Positions 9,451 through 17,129 of a stretch of DNA of 64,000 nucleotides are shown here, one piece after another. This stretch comes from Pseudomonas pisciculturae. Its GTDB lineage: Bacteria > Pseudomonadota > Gammaproteobacteria > Pseudomonadales > Pseudomonadaceae. Every line of letters starts with the position of its first letter. The stretch's first letter is position 1. The notes below the pieces were generated by a model. The model worked only from the letters and a program-made list of their open reading frames with translations. It ran no database searches and was not told the origin of the DNA. Location: NCBI RefSeq assembly GCF_015461805.1, contig NZ_JACVZE010000003.1:586897-650896 (forward strand), in the 5' to 3' direction. A program made the translations under genes and the position numbers.

Positions 9451-9479
9451 TGGACGCCCAAGGTCGACATGGGTATGAT
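9451..9479 (+). promoter_or_regulatory. Sigma-70 promoter of tRNA-Arg
   Basis: A -35 TGGACG (9451-9456) and a -10 TATGAT (9474-9479) are separated by 17 bp. The -10 ends 13 nt before the mature tRNA 5' end, as expected for a short tRNA leader. Confidence 0.7.
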
Positions 9480-9492
9480 GTCGCCCGCACAA

Positions 9493-9569
9493 GCATCCGT
9501 AGCTCAGCTGGATAGAGTACTGCCCTCCGAAGGCAGGGGTCGTGGGTTCGAATCCCGCCGGGTGCACCA
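9493..9569 (+). tRNA. tRNA-Arg (anticodon CCG)
   Basis: 77 nt. The acceptor stem GCATCCG pairs with CGGGTGC (one G-T), the D-arm has AGCTCAGCTGGATAGAG, the anticodon stem CTGCC/GGCAG presents CCG, and the T-arm contains GGTTCGAATCC. A genomic CCA follows the discriminator A. It reads CGG arginine codons. Confidence 0.97.
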
Positions 9570-9578
9570 TCTATAACG

Positions 9579-9613
9579 AAAAAGCCCCAGGTCGAAAGGC
9601 CTGGGGCTTTTTT
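9579..9613 (+). terminator. Rho-independent terminator of tRNA-Arg
   Basis: AAAAAGCCCCAGG (9579-9591) pairs with CCTGGGGCTTTTT (9600-9612) around an 8-nt loop, followed by more T. It starts 10 nt after the CCA end. Confidence 0.92.
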
Positions 9614-9655
9614 GCGTTTGGTGTCGGCATCTTTGTCTCTGAATGCTTCTAATAG

Positions 9656-9712
9656 GAGTGAGGACCAACTCACCGAGGTACATTGCTCGCCGCTGGCGAG
9701 CACAAAGATACC
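9656..9712 (+). other. Short structured segment upstream of the AbiF gene
   Basis: Two adjacent hairpins can form: GTGAG/CTCAC (9658-9662 with 9669-9673) and TGCTCGCC/GGCGAGCA (9684-9691 with 9695-9702, 3-nt loop); GGTA/TACC can close the second. It lies 83-139 nt upstream of the AbiF start. A conserved RNA motif is known to occur next to abiF genes, so this is one of two candidates here; I cannot match it to that consensus. Confidence 0.3.
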
Positions 9713-9794
9713 CACTGAAAACTGAGGGATGCTAGCTCAATCTCAATAGAAAAAATAATAAAAACGGCCACTCGGCAGCCAAGGTGAATTATCA

Positions 9795-10802
9795 ATGACA
9801 CAGGGTTATCCAAAACCTTGGCAGAGCTATCAAGAACAACTCGATCTGGTCATAGCGCGCGGCATGTCTGTTACTGACCAAGCTAAAGCCCTTGAATACC
9901 TGAAACGCATCGGTTACTACCGCCTCAGCGGCTACTGGTTCGCCTTTCGCGAGCGCACAGAGCTGTGCTGTCCGCTACTCCAGTACAAAAATCAAAAACC
10001 TTCTAAAACGAAACCTGTGCGTATCCCCCTCGATACCTTCAAAACAGGTACCACCTTCCAAAATGCAATCGATCTTTATGTCTTCGATAAGAAGCTTCGC
10101 CTGTTGACCCTCGATGCGCTGGAACGCATAGAAATTGCGCTACGAGTGGATATCTCCCATACATTGGGCAAACACAACAAATTTGCTTACCTGATGCCAG
10201 AGCTTTTCCATGAAAGTTTTTCCGTTCAACTGGATGGAAAGACCGGCCTCACAAAGCACCATGTATGGCTCGGCAAACACGCAGCATTGATCAATCGCTC
10301 GAACGAAGACTTCATCAGACATAACAAAGAAAAATACGGCTTACCCTTGGCAGTTTGGGTCGTGTGCGAAGTTTGGGACTTCGGAACGCTATCAACCCTC
10401 TACTCAGGCATGAGTGAAAAAGATCAGGATCAGATTTCCAAGGCATACGGGATCACCAATGGAAGAATCTTCGCCACTTGGTTGCGCAGCCTGAACTACT
10501 TGCGAAATGTGTGCGCTCACCATAGTCGCCTTTGGAATCGCAACATCATCGATCAGCCAAAATTGCCGCCAATAGAACAAGTGCCTTCGCTGTCAGCGTT
10601 CCATAATGATGCGCACCGAAGAGCTCGACCATTTATGTTGTTGTGCATGACTCACCACCTAATGCGAGCCATAAACCCATCGTCCAGCTGGGGAAACCGT
10701 TTAAAGGTGCTGATGAAAAACGACTTCCCGGACTTGCGCCACCTTGATTTGAATTTGGAGGGTATGGGCGCCGACCGTGATTGGCAGGAGCGCGACTGGT
10801 AA
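9795..10802 (+). CDS. AbiF/Abi_2-family HEPN abortive-infection protein
   Basis: 335 aa, soluble, AAGGTG about 10 nt before the ATG. The N-terminal third has the Abi_2 signature GYYRLSGYW (residues 40-48) and a conserved LRLLTLDALERIE helix. The C-terminal part carries RNVCAHHSRLWN near residue 237, an R-x4-6-H HEPN ribonuclease motif. Family knowledge: AbiD/AbiF proteins stop phage growth at the cost of the host, and AbiF-type HEPN proteins have been proposed as relatives of the ancestor of Cas13, paired with small structured RNAs. It is a single gene between tRNA-Arg and a conserved sigma-factor operon, less GC-rich than its neighbours, so it was probably acquired. The actual target RNA is unknown. 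Confidence 0.85.
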   Translation: MTQGYPKPWQSYQEQLDLVIARGMSVTDQAKALEYLKRIGYYRLSGYWFAFRERTELCCPLLQYKNQKPSKTKPVRIPLDTFKTGTTFQNAIDLYVFDKKLRLLTLDALERIEIALRVDISHTLGKHNKFAYLMPELFHESFSVQLDGKTGLTKHHVWLGKHAALINRSNEDFIRHNKEKYGLPLAVWVVCEVWDFGTLSTLYSGMSEKDQDQISKAYGITNGRIFATWLRSLNYLRNVCAHHSRLWNRNIIDQPKLPPIEQVPSLSAFHNDAHRRARPFMLLCMTHHLMRAINPSSSWGNRLKVLMKNDFPDLRHLDLNLEGMGADRDWQERDW

Positions 10803-10821
10803 ATAACAAATCACAGGCAAT

Positions 10822-10878
10822 AAAAAACCCCTGAGCAGTCTCAGCACCGAAGCGCATCAACCGACAGGGGCCGTGTTG
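10822..10878 (-). ncRNA. Candidate small RNA convergent with the AbiF gene
   Basis: A predicted transcript of about 57 nt starts 6-7 nt after a strong promoter and ends in a U run. The outer stem CCCCTG/CAGGGG (10870-10865 with 10833-10828) is followed directly by six T on the minus strand. Inside, GCGC-TTCG-GTGC forms a small hairpin with a UUCG loop. It starts about 20 nt after the AbiF stop on the opposite strand and has no open reading frame. It might be the RNA partner of AbiF, or simply the terminator of the sigma-factor operon with its own promoter. Confidence 0.5.
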
Positions 10879-10884
10879 CAAGGA

Positions 10885-10912
10885 ATTATAAAGGTTGATA
10901 AGCGCTCGTCAA
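10885..10912 (-). promoter_or_regulatory. Near-consensus sigma-70 promoter for the candidate small RNA
   Basis: Read on the minus strand, TTGACG (10912-10907) and a perfect TATAAT (10890-10885) are separated by 16 bp. It lies in the short gap after the anti-sigma-like gene and points into the terminator hairpin, with no protein-coding gene downstream on that strand. Confidence 0.65.
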
Positions 10913-10927
10913 CTGACGCCGGGGACC

Positions 10928-11533
10928 TTAACGATTACGCACCTCATCCAGCCGCGCGGGCAAATCCTCATTTGGAAAGCGTTCATGCAACGCCAGCAGC
11001 TTCTCATCCGCCGCCTTCGCCTGCCCGGCTTCACGCAACCTCACAATCTCCTGCAACCCCTGCTCCAACGATGGCTGCGCTACCGGCGCACGCTTGCTGA
11101 GCTTGACGCTGGACTCATCCGCCATCGAGCCCATGACCTGAGCACTCTCGGCCTTGGGCGCAACCGCCCTACGGGCCATCGGAGCCGGAGCCGGAGCCGG
11201 AGCCGACATCGCTGGCGGTGGCGGGCTGGCGGCCTCTTCGTGTAATGCAGAGAACGTCGCTGTGGATATCTCCGGTTGCGGCACAGGCTCGCGCATCACC
11301 ACACCAATCATCAGCGCCAAACCGGCCACGGTGGCAAACGCCATCTGCCAGCGTGGGCGCTGGCAAGCTTGAAGCCAGCGCTGCCACAGGCTCGGCTGCG
11401 GCGCTGGGGCTTCGCGGCGGGCGGTGGCGAGGATGAAGGCGTCGAGGGACGCGGGCGGTTCGCCGCTGCTGTGTTGACGAAAATGCTGCAGCAGCAGGTC
11501 GTCGGGATCTGGGGTATGTCGGGAGTCAGTCAT
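10928..11533 (-). CDS. Single-pass membrane protein, putative anti-sigma factor
   Basis: 201 aa. A cytoplasmic N-terminal region of about 65 residues rich in aromatic and basic residues precedes one membrane segment near residues 67-82 (MAFATVAGLALMIGVVM), then a Pro/Ala-rich periplasmic linker (about 95-135) and a helical C-terminus. Its ATG overlaps the stop of the upstream ECF sigma gene by 4 bp. The pairing and topology fit an anti-sigma factor, but no zinc-binding HxxxCxxC motif is present, so the role is inferred from context. The linker is encoded partly by four GGAGCC hexamers (11181-11204 on the plus strand) that could vary in number. Confidence 0.6.
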   Translation of the reverse strand: MTDSRHTPDPDDLLLQHFRQHSSGEPPASLDAFILATARREAPAPQPSLWQRWLQACQRPRWQMAFATVAGLALMIGVVMREPVPQPEISTATFSALHEEAASPPPPAMSAPAPAPAPMARRAVAPKAESAQVMGSMADESSVKLSKRAPVAQPSLEQGLQEIVRLREAGQAKAADEKLLALHERFPNEDLPARLDEVRNR

Positions 11534-12102
11534 GCGGGTATCTCCTCGGCCAGCAGGCGGCGCAGTTTCTGCTGGGCGTAACGCAGGCGGCTTTTTACGG
11601 TTTCGAGCGGGGCCTTGGTGAGGGCGGCGATTTGCGGCACTTCGAGGTCGCCGTGCAGGCGCAGCAGGAAGACTTCGCGCTGGTCTTCGGGCAAGGCTTG
11701 CAGGGCGGCGTCGAGGCGCGCTTGGTCACGGCTCAGGCTCAGCTGTTGCTCGGGGCCGGCGCTGTCGTCAGGTTGGGCATGGAGTTGTTCATCGTAGCTG
11801 TCATGCAACGGGTTGTGGATGCCGTGCTTGCGCCAGTAATCGATCAGGCGGTTGCGGGCAATCTGGAACAGCCATGTGCGAAAACTCGCTCGACCCTGGG
11901 GTTGGGTGGTGCTGCGGATCAGGCTGAGCCAGGTCTCCTGGTAGATTTCCTCGGCCAGTTCGGCTTTGTTGCTCAAGAACACGAGAAACCGGTACAGACC
12001 CTGGCGATGCCGGGCGTACAAGGCTTCGAACGCGGCGGTGTCACCGGTTCGGTAGCGGGCCAGCAGCGATTCGTCGCTGGGCAGGTCATCTGGAACGGCC
12101 AT
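11530..12102 (-). CDS. ECF-type RNA polymerase sigma factor
   Basis: 190 aa. Sigma region 2 (about 20-90) has LAEEIYQETWLSLI and TWLFQIARNRLIDYWR; region 4 (about 125-185) has LPEDQREVFLLRLHGDLEVPQIA and the recognition helix APLETVKSRLRYAQQKLRR. AAAGGAG lies 11 nt before the ATG. It is first in a two-gene unit with the membrane protein that probably inhibits it. The VWA lipoprotein upstream on the same strand may be part of the same response. Its stimulus and promoter sequence are unknown. Confidence 0.88.
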   Translation of the reverse strand: MAVPDDLPSDESLLARYRTGDTAAFEALYARHRQGLYRFLVFLSNKAELAEEIYQETWLSLIRSTTQPQGRASFRTWLFQIARNRLIDYWRKHGIHNPLHDSYDEQLHAQPDDSAGPEQQLSLSRDQARLDAALQALPEDQREVFLLRLHGDLEVPQIAALTKAPLETVKSRLRYAQQKLRRLLAEEIPA

Positions 12103-12142
12103 GTCGATGGCGAACTCCTTTGGGTGGGGCAGTGCAAATTAC

Positions 12143-12234
12143 CTGTGGGAGCCGGGCTTGCCCGCGTTAGCGGTGGGCCAGGCAGTATTTGCAACACTGA
12201 CCCACCGCTATCGCAGGCAAGCCAGCTCCCACAG
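12143..12234. repeat. Diverged REP doublet
   Basis: CTGTGGGAGC at the left and GCTCCCACAG at the right are inverted ends with internal TTGCC-type REP sequence. It is a different REP subtype from the GTGGGAGGGGGC copies and lies between the VWA gene and the ECF sigma gene. Confidence 0.75.
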
Positions 12235-12256
12235 TGGGCCCTGCTGCGTTCAGGGG

Positions 12257-13888
12257 TCAGTGTTTCAGGCTTTGGGCCAGCTCCACCAATTGCACAAATT
12301 CATTGCGCAACCCGAATGGGTCATCGCCCCGGGCCGAGCGGGCCAGTGCAGCGGTGTCCTGCAAGCTCATGCTGCCAGTGTAGCGGCCATCGCCCTTGAG
12401 CTGTTGGGCGAAAGCGGCCACGGCGGCGGCGAAACGCAGGTCGTCGCTGGCCTGAGTGGAAACGCTGCTGATGGGCCGCTCGATCAGCTGACTGTCGCCA
12501 CCCGTCGCCGGTTTGTAGCGCACCCGCAACATCGCCAGCTCAGCGGGTTTACTTTCAGCAACAGGCACTGCGGCGTAGCGCAACGGTTCCAACCACCCCT
12601 TCTCCCCCTTCGGCACAATTTCGTACAACGCAGTCACCGTATGCCCTGCGCCGATCTCGCCGGCATCGACTTTGTCGTTATTAAAGTCCTCACGCTTCAA
12701 CGCGCGGTTTTCATAGCCGAGCAGGCGATATTCGCTGACCCGCGCCGGGTTGAATTCCACTTGCAATTTCACATCGCGGGCGACCACCGCCAGGGTCGAG
12801 CTGAGTTGGTCCACCAATACCTTGCGGGCTTCGCGCAGGTTGTCGATGTAGGCGTAGTTGCCGTCACCGGCGTCGGCCAGCTGCTCCATCAGGTGTTCAT
12901 TGTAGTTATCCACACCAAAGCCCAGGGTCGTCAGCGATACGCCGCTTTTGCGTTGCTCCACGGCCATCTTCTTGAGGCTGTCGAAGTCGCTGATGCCCAC
13001 GTTGAAGTCACCGTCGGTGGCCAGCAGGATGCGGTTGATGCCCTTGTCGATAAAGCCTTCGCGGGCCATCTGGTAGGCCAGCTCGATACCGGATGCGCCC
13101 GCTGTCGAGCCGCCAGCGGTAAGTTGCTCGATAGCGTTACGAATCTTGGTTTTGTCGCGACCAGACGTAGGTTTGAGCACCACACGGGACTCACCGGCGT
13201 AGACCACCAGCGAAACACGGTCTTGATCTCGCAGTTGATCCACCAACAATTTCAGGGTGCTTTTCACCAGCGGCAAACCTTCGCGACGGTCCATCGAACC
13301 GGACACATCCACCAGGAACACCAGGTTGGCCGGCGCCAGGTCTGCCACTGCGCGATCGGCGGCCTTGATGCCGATGCGCAGCAGTTGGGTGCGTGGGTTC
13401 CACGGTGTGGCCGCGACTTCGGTGGTCACGCCAAAGGGCGAGCCGTCGGTGGGCATCGCGTATCGGTAGGGAAAGTAGTTGACCATCTCCTCCAGTCGCA
13501 CAGCCCCGTCAGGCGGCAGACTGCCTTGGTTGAGGAAGCGTCTCACGTTGGCATAGCTGCCGGTGTCGACATCCACGCTGAACGTGGACATCGGCGTCTC
13601 AGCCACGCGATGCACCGGGTTATCCGGCAGGTTTTCGTACTGTTCGCGGGGCTCGCTGCGGTAGTCCATCGCCACCGACTCCTGCACGCTCATGGGCGTA
13701 GGCATCGCCATGCGTTTAGACAATGCGCCCTGCACCGGCGCGCGTTGAAGCTCGGGGGCAGGCGCACTGACAGAAGGCGGCTTGGCCACCTCATGGGAAG
13801 ACGGCAGCCCACATCCGGCCAGCGTCACCAGCAAGGTAACCGCAAAGCCCTGGGCAGCAGGACGCAGGAAGAGCAGAGGACGGGACAT
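12257..13888 (-). CDS. VWA-domain lipoprotein (YfbK-like)
   Basis: 543 aa from ATG 13888 (MSRPLLFLRP), chosen because a lipoprotein signal with lipobox LAGC follows and GAGG is 8 nt upstream; the frame opens 29 codons earlier. After a Pro-rich linker comes the YfbK-type N-terminal segment (STFSVDVDTGSYAN), then a von Willebrand factor A domain (about 180-350) with the metal site DVSGSMD and a downstream TDGDFNVG, then a DUF3520-type C-terminal domain (about 360-540). Such proteins are metal-dependent adhesion or scaffold modules; the function in Pseudomonas is not established. The next gene downstream on the strand is the ECF sigma factor. Confidence 0.85.
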   Translation of the reverse strand: MSRPLLFLRPAAQGFAVTLLVTLAGCGLPSSHEVAKPPSVSAPAPELQRAPVQGALSKRMAMPTPMSVQESVAMDYRSEPREQYENLPDNPVHRVAETPMSTFSVDVDTGSYANVRRFLNQGSLPPDGAVRLEEMVNYFPYRYAMPTDGSPFGVTTEVAATPWNPRTQLLRIGIKAADRAVADLAPANLVFLVDVSGSMDRREGLPLVKSTLKLLVDQLRDQDRVSLVVYAGESRVVLKPTSGRDKTKIRNAIEQLTAGGSTAGASGIELAYQMAREGFIDKGINRILLATDGDFNVGISDFDSLKKMAVEQRKSGVSLTTLGFGVDNYNEHLMEQLADAGDGNYAYIDNLREARKVLVDQLSSTLAVVARDVKLQVEFNPARVSEYRLLGYENRALKREDFNNDKVDAGEIGAGHTVTALYEIVPKGEKGWLEPLRYAAVPVAESKPAELAMLRVRYKPATGGDSQLIERPISSVSTQASDDLRFAAAVAAFAQQLKGDGRYTGSMSLQDTAALARSARGDDPFGLRNEFVQLVELAQSLKH

Positions 13889-14049
13889 GGGCTGAGCCTC
13901 GTGAGTGAATGATCCGTTCACAAGGTCAGACGCAAGGTGTGCACGCTTCGGGTTATACCGAATGCAAATTGGCAATAAACTACGCGCTCAAGTTCTGCAC
14001 GAACGAGTCGAGACAGTAACTTGGTTCATTCATTTATAGGGAAATTAGT

Positions 14050-14667
14050 GTGTTGAAAACCCTCTTCCGGGCGACGGCGCTCGTCGCCGCTTTGTCCATG
14101 ACCGGCTGTGTGTCCTATACCGTGACCGGCCCCATCGGTGCCCCGCTTCACCCAGCCTCCACCAGCAGCCCGCGCAGCGCGCAAATCGCCGATGTGGCAG
14201 TGACCGACACCGACGTCAACGACGCCAACAAAACTGCGATCAGCCATTCCCTCACGGTGCAGCTCAATCAGTACGTGCGCAGCGCCGGTTACTTCAAGCA
14301 AGTCACCGAATACCCGACGCGCCTGGGCGAAGACGACGTGTTGCTGAAATTCAACATGACGTCCCTCAAGGGCCACCGTGCGCCGCACCCTGGGTACTTC
14401 CCCGGTGCCTTGCTGACGCTGACCATCTGGATCTGGGTCAACGGCCCGATCTACGTCGACACCTTTGATGTGGCCGGCAACCTGGTGATCGTCGACCGTA
14501 ACGGCAAAGAGCTCGCCAGTGCCAAGGAAGAGGTCAAGTTCGAACGCAACGTAGGTCTCTACGGCCGCGAATACTGGGCGCCGACCATGGGTGCCAAACA
14601 GCTGAGTGAGTTGGTGACCCAACTGATGGATTCCGCCACCGCAAAATTGCCAAGGAATAACCCATGA
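14050..14667 (+). CDS. Putative outer-membrane lipoprotein, first of a coupled pair
   Basis: 205 aa from GTG 14050 with TAGGGA about 8 nt upstream. A type II signal peptide ends in the lipobox SMTGC (Cys near residue 20), followed by VSY. The mature part has alternating strands and a hydrophobic stretch near residues 120-137. I do not recognise the family. Its stop overlaps the ATG of the next lipoprotein by 4 bp, and the two share the CVSY start and a similar layout, so they are probably diverged duplicates acting together. Confidence 0.75.
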   Translation: MLKTLFRATALVAALSMTGCVSYTVTGPIGAPLHPASTSSPRSAQIADVAVTDTDVNDANKTAISHSLTVQLNQYVRSAGYFKQVTEYPTRLGEDDVLLKFNMTSLKGHRAPHPGYFPGALLTLTIWIWVNGPIYVDTFDVAGNLVIVDRNGKELASAKEEVKFERNVGLYGREYWAPTMGAKQLSELVTQLMDSATAKLPRNNP

Positions 14668-15251
14668 AAGGAATGATCAAGCACAGCCTGGTGCTCGCGG
14701 CGGTCTTGCTGACCGGTTGCGTGTCCTACTCGCAACACGAATTGCCGGCAGTGCAAACCTGGCCACCGACCGCCAACGCACCGGCGCAGAAGCCGACTGC
14801 CTACGTGCGCGCGATTGCGCTGAACCAAGTCAACGGCGGCCCGGCCAACGCAGCGCCTGGCAAACCGGCGGCCCTGTGGGAAAAGGCCGTGGCCGATTCG
14901 TTTCGCCAGTCTGACCGCTTTGCGCGGGTAAGCACCGACAAGGTCGACTCGGATATCTACGCCGATGCCACCCTGTACAACAACGAACAATTCAGCGTGG
15001 CCTCGGCGATCATCACCGGCGCAACGTTCTTCATCATCCCGACCACGGCGAAGAACGTCTTCACCCTGGAAACGGTGTTCAAGGACAAGGACGGCAAAGA
15101 GCTGGGCCGGGTCAAGAAGAGTGAATCGGTGCGCACCTGGATGCACCTGGTGCTGATCGTGGGCATCCCGTTCCAGGCTGACGGCCGGGAAGTGGTCGAA
15201 GCGCTGACGCGCAGTACGCTGGATGAGGCCGTGCAGCGCAAGTTGCTGTAA
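14664..15251 (+). CDS. Putative outer-membrane lipoprotein, second of a coupled pair
   Basis: 195 aa. Signal peptide with lipobox LLTGC (Cys near residue 19) and then VSY, as in its neighbour. The mature region contains a hydrophobic segment near 110-125 and a KDKDGKELGRVK stretch that parallels DRNGKELASAK in the first lipoprotein. It is translationally coupled to that gene. No known domain was recognised. A REP palindrome follows the stop. Confidence 0.75.
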   Translation: MKGMIKHSLVLAAVLLTGCVSYSQHELPAVQTWPPTANAPAQKPTAYVRAIALNQVNGGPANAAPGKPAALWEKAVADSFRQSDRFARVSTDKVDSDIYADATLYNNEQFSVASAIITGATFFIIPTTAKNVFTLETVFKDKDGKELGRVKKSESVRTWMHLVLIVGIPFQADGREVVEALTRSTLDEAVQRKLL

Positions 15252-15279
15252 GCCGCTCGCGAGAACAATGAACATCAAA

Positions 15280-15311
15280 AATGTGGGAGGGGGCAAGCCC
15301 CCTCCCACATT
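15280..15311. repeat. REP palindrome between convergent genes
   Basis: Arms 15280-15294 and 15297-15311 are perfect 15-bp reverse complements around AA, the same compact form as at 4808-4869. It lies between the converging lipoprotein and lepB genes. Confidence 0.9.
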
Positions 15312-15321
15312 GATCCCGGTG

Positions 15322-16110
15322 TCAGGGAAAGCGGGTGCCGATGCGCGGCCGCTCTTTGGAAAACCAGATCCCCGTTACCTTGCCCACCACATCCTCAATC
15401 GCCACCTGCCCCATAAAGCGGCTGTCATTGCTGTTGTTGCGGTTATCCCCCAACAGATAGACACGCCCCGGCTCGACCTTGACCGGTGCCAGCGCCATCG
15501 ACGCCGGGCCTTCGACCCGATCTGCCGGGGCATGGAACAAGCCGAGGTTTTCGCCGTTGTGGATCAACTCGCCGTTGACGATCGCCAACGTGTCGCCGCC
15601 CACACCCGCCACACGCTTGATCGCCTCGGTGCCATTCCAGCGGTATACGACGATATCGCCAACCTTGGGTGCGCCCGCCTTGAGATCGGCCACGATGTAG
15701 TCGCCCACCGACACCGTTGGCGCCATTGAACCCGTCGGGATGTAGTAGGTCTTGAACCCCATCAACGGCACCCGCAACACCTCCATCAGCACGAAGGTGA
15801 TCACGATCAGCACGCCCACATACAGCGCATGGAAACGCTTGCGCGGCACATCCGGCGGGCCTTTATAGCGACGGGCCAACCTCGCCGACACGATCGCCGA
15901 AGCGAGCTTGACCGCAACAATGAAGCCGAACAGAACATACAGCCCGATAGGTGAAGCACTCAGGCCGGACACACCGAGCAACACCACACCGGTGTACAAA
16001 AATGCCGCGACCCAAATGGCCCACTTGATGCGACCAACGTAGACCAGCCCCCAGCCCGCCACCAGGCAGGACATCAGGAAGGCTTGAAGGGGAAATTTCC
16101 CGGTTTTCAT
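15322..16110 (-). CDS. lepB: Signal peptidase I (accessory, with extra N-terminal membrane segments)
   Basis: 262 aa, AAGGA 9 nt before the ATG. Family S26 motifs: nucleophile Ser128 in PTGSMAPT, general base Lys165 in AIKRVAGVGGD, box D motif GDNRNNSNDSR and a C-terminal I-x-F-S-K-E-RPR. It cleaves signal peptides on the periplasmic side of the inner membrane. The first 115 residues hold about four hydrophobic segments instead of the usual two, so this is not the housekeeping LepB next to lepA-rnc but a second type. No obvious dedicated substrate is adjacent; the two lipoproteins beside it would need signal peptidase II. Confidence 0.88.
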   Translation of the reverse strand: MKTGKFPLQAFLMSCLVAGWGLVYVGRIKWAIWVAAFLYTGVVLLGVSGLSASPIGLYVLFGFIVAVKLASAIVSARLARRYKGPPDVPRKRFHALYVGVLIVITFVLMEVLRVPLMGFKTYYIPTGSMAPTVSVGDYIVADLKAGAPKVGDIVVYRWNGTEAIKRVAGVGGDTLAIVNGELIHNGENLGLFHAPADRVEGPASMALAPVKVEPGRVYLLGDNRNNSNDSRFMGQVAIEDVVGKVTGIWFSKERPRIGTRFP

Positions 16111-16161
16111 GAATCATCCTTGTAAAGCGGTTGGAAAAATCTGTACATCGGCGCAGCAGGC

Positions 16162-16599
16162 TCAGATCAGCTGTTTTTCGATCACTTGTCTTAAAAAACG
16201 TGGAGCCGGCGTCGTTGCATAACGCTGCGCTATTTCAAAGGGGTCAATGACTTCAGTGTCTGCCCCCTCACATGAAAAGTCGCCGACCACGTACCTGGCG
16301 AAGGACGGTGACGACGGATCTTGATCAACCAGCCAGTAGCCGCCCAGCAGGGAAATTAGATACTCGCCGATGTAATAACCAATACGTGTCACCAACCAAG
16401 CCCGGTTTTCTTCGCTGATTACCGCGTGTTGAAGACCACGGTCCAGCAGCGGCAGAACCTTTTTTGGTTCAATCAAGACCTCGTGCGGCTGATCAAACCC
16501 GAGCGCTTTACAGAACTCATGCAGCACCGGTAAACGCTCGGCCCTGAAGGTCTCAAACTCAGCTATCCGTCGAGCCAATAGCTCGTCTGCCTTTTCCAC
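16162..16599 (-). CDS. Hypothetical protein, last gene of the immunity-type cluster
   Basis: 145 aa from a GTG at 16599 with no clear ribosome site; the gap to the gene upstream is only 10 nt, so coupling is likely. Soluble, acidic, no signal peptide; it includes WLVTRIGYYIGEYLISLLGG and YVVGDFSCEG stretches. I do not recognise the family. Size, acidity, cytoplasmic location and neighbours fit an immunity protein, which is an inference from context. Confidence 0.6.
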   Translation of the reverse strand: MEKADELLARRIAEFETFRAERLPVLHEFCKALGFDQPHEVLIEPKKVLPLLDRGLQHAVISEENRAWLVTRIGYYIGEYLISLLGGYWLVDQDPSSPSFARYVVGDFSCEGADTEVIDPFEIAQRYATTPAPRFLRQVIEKQLI

Positions 16600-16609
16600 A
16601 CCACACCAC

Positions 16610-17107
16610 TTATTTTTGAGCGCTCAGGTTAACCGCGCGACACTTCCACACAATCGCATAAGGCGGCTCATCGTCCACGTCGTCACGCGAGCGAAAATGA
16701 TAGGTCGCGTCGGCGTTTTCCAGGCTTCGATGAATAAAAGCGCCATCCGTCATCACACGGTAGGAGGCATGCTCCATCACCCTCCCGACGGCCGCCAAGG
16801 CACGTTTGATTGGACCGTAGGTAGGCGCGGCGTCGTTTGGCAGTAACTCAACCGGGGGCGCGCCGAGCGCCAAATCGTCAGCTTCGATGTCGAACGAATA
16901 GGCTCGTCGAAATGCCGTCTCACTGACCGCCCAAACACATGAAACCAATACCAGCCGCTTTTGCCCGCTCTCAATATGGGCATCAGCCAAGCAATATTGA
17001 GTTTCTGAAACTTTGTAGACGCCCTCGTCGATGACGGACAGCGCCTGCTCGGGCACGTCAACGTCACTGCCAGCTACAAGTGCACGCAACACAGACCATT
17101 GAATCAT
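16610..17107 (-). CDS. Hypothetical protein in the immunity-type cluster
   Basis: 165 aa from ATG 17107 (GAGGG 7 nt upstream; a GTG at 17110 is one codon earlier). Soluble with no signal peptide; mixed alpha/beta composition and a C-terminal DDEPPYAIVWKC stretch. Family not recognised. It is the fourth of five same-strand genes with gaps of 3 to 69 bp and is considerably less GC-rich than flanking core genes. Confidence 0.6.
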   Translation of the reverse strand: MIQWSVLRALVAGSDVDVPEQALSVIDEGVYKVSETQYCLADAHIESGQKRLVLVSCVWAVSETAFRRAYSFDIEADDLALGAPPVELLPNDAAPTYGPIKRALAAVGRVMEHASYRVMTDGAFIHRSLENADATYHFRSRDDVDDEPPYAIVWKCRAVNLSAQK

Positions 17108-17129
17108 CACCCGCCCTCTGAGCCCGGCC

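Noticed and set aside
9263..9715. Minus-strand frame spanning the tRNA-Arg gene
   Set aside because: It crosses a tRNA, its promoter and a terminator, and resembles no family.
9570..10927. Integrative element at tRNA-Arg
   Set aside because: No integrase and no second copy of the tRNA 3' end in the window; only a single cargo-like gene.
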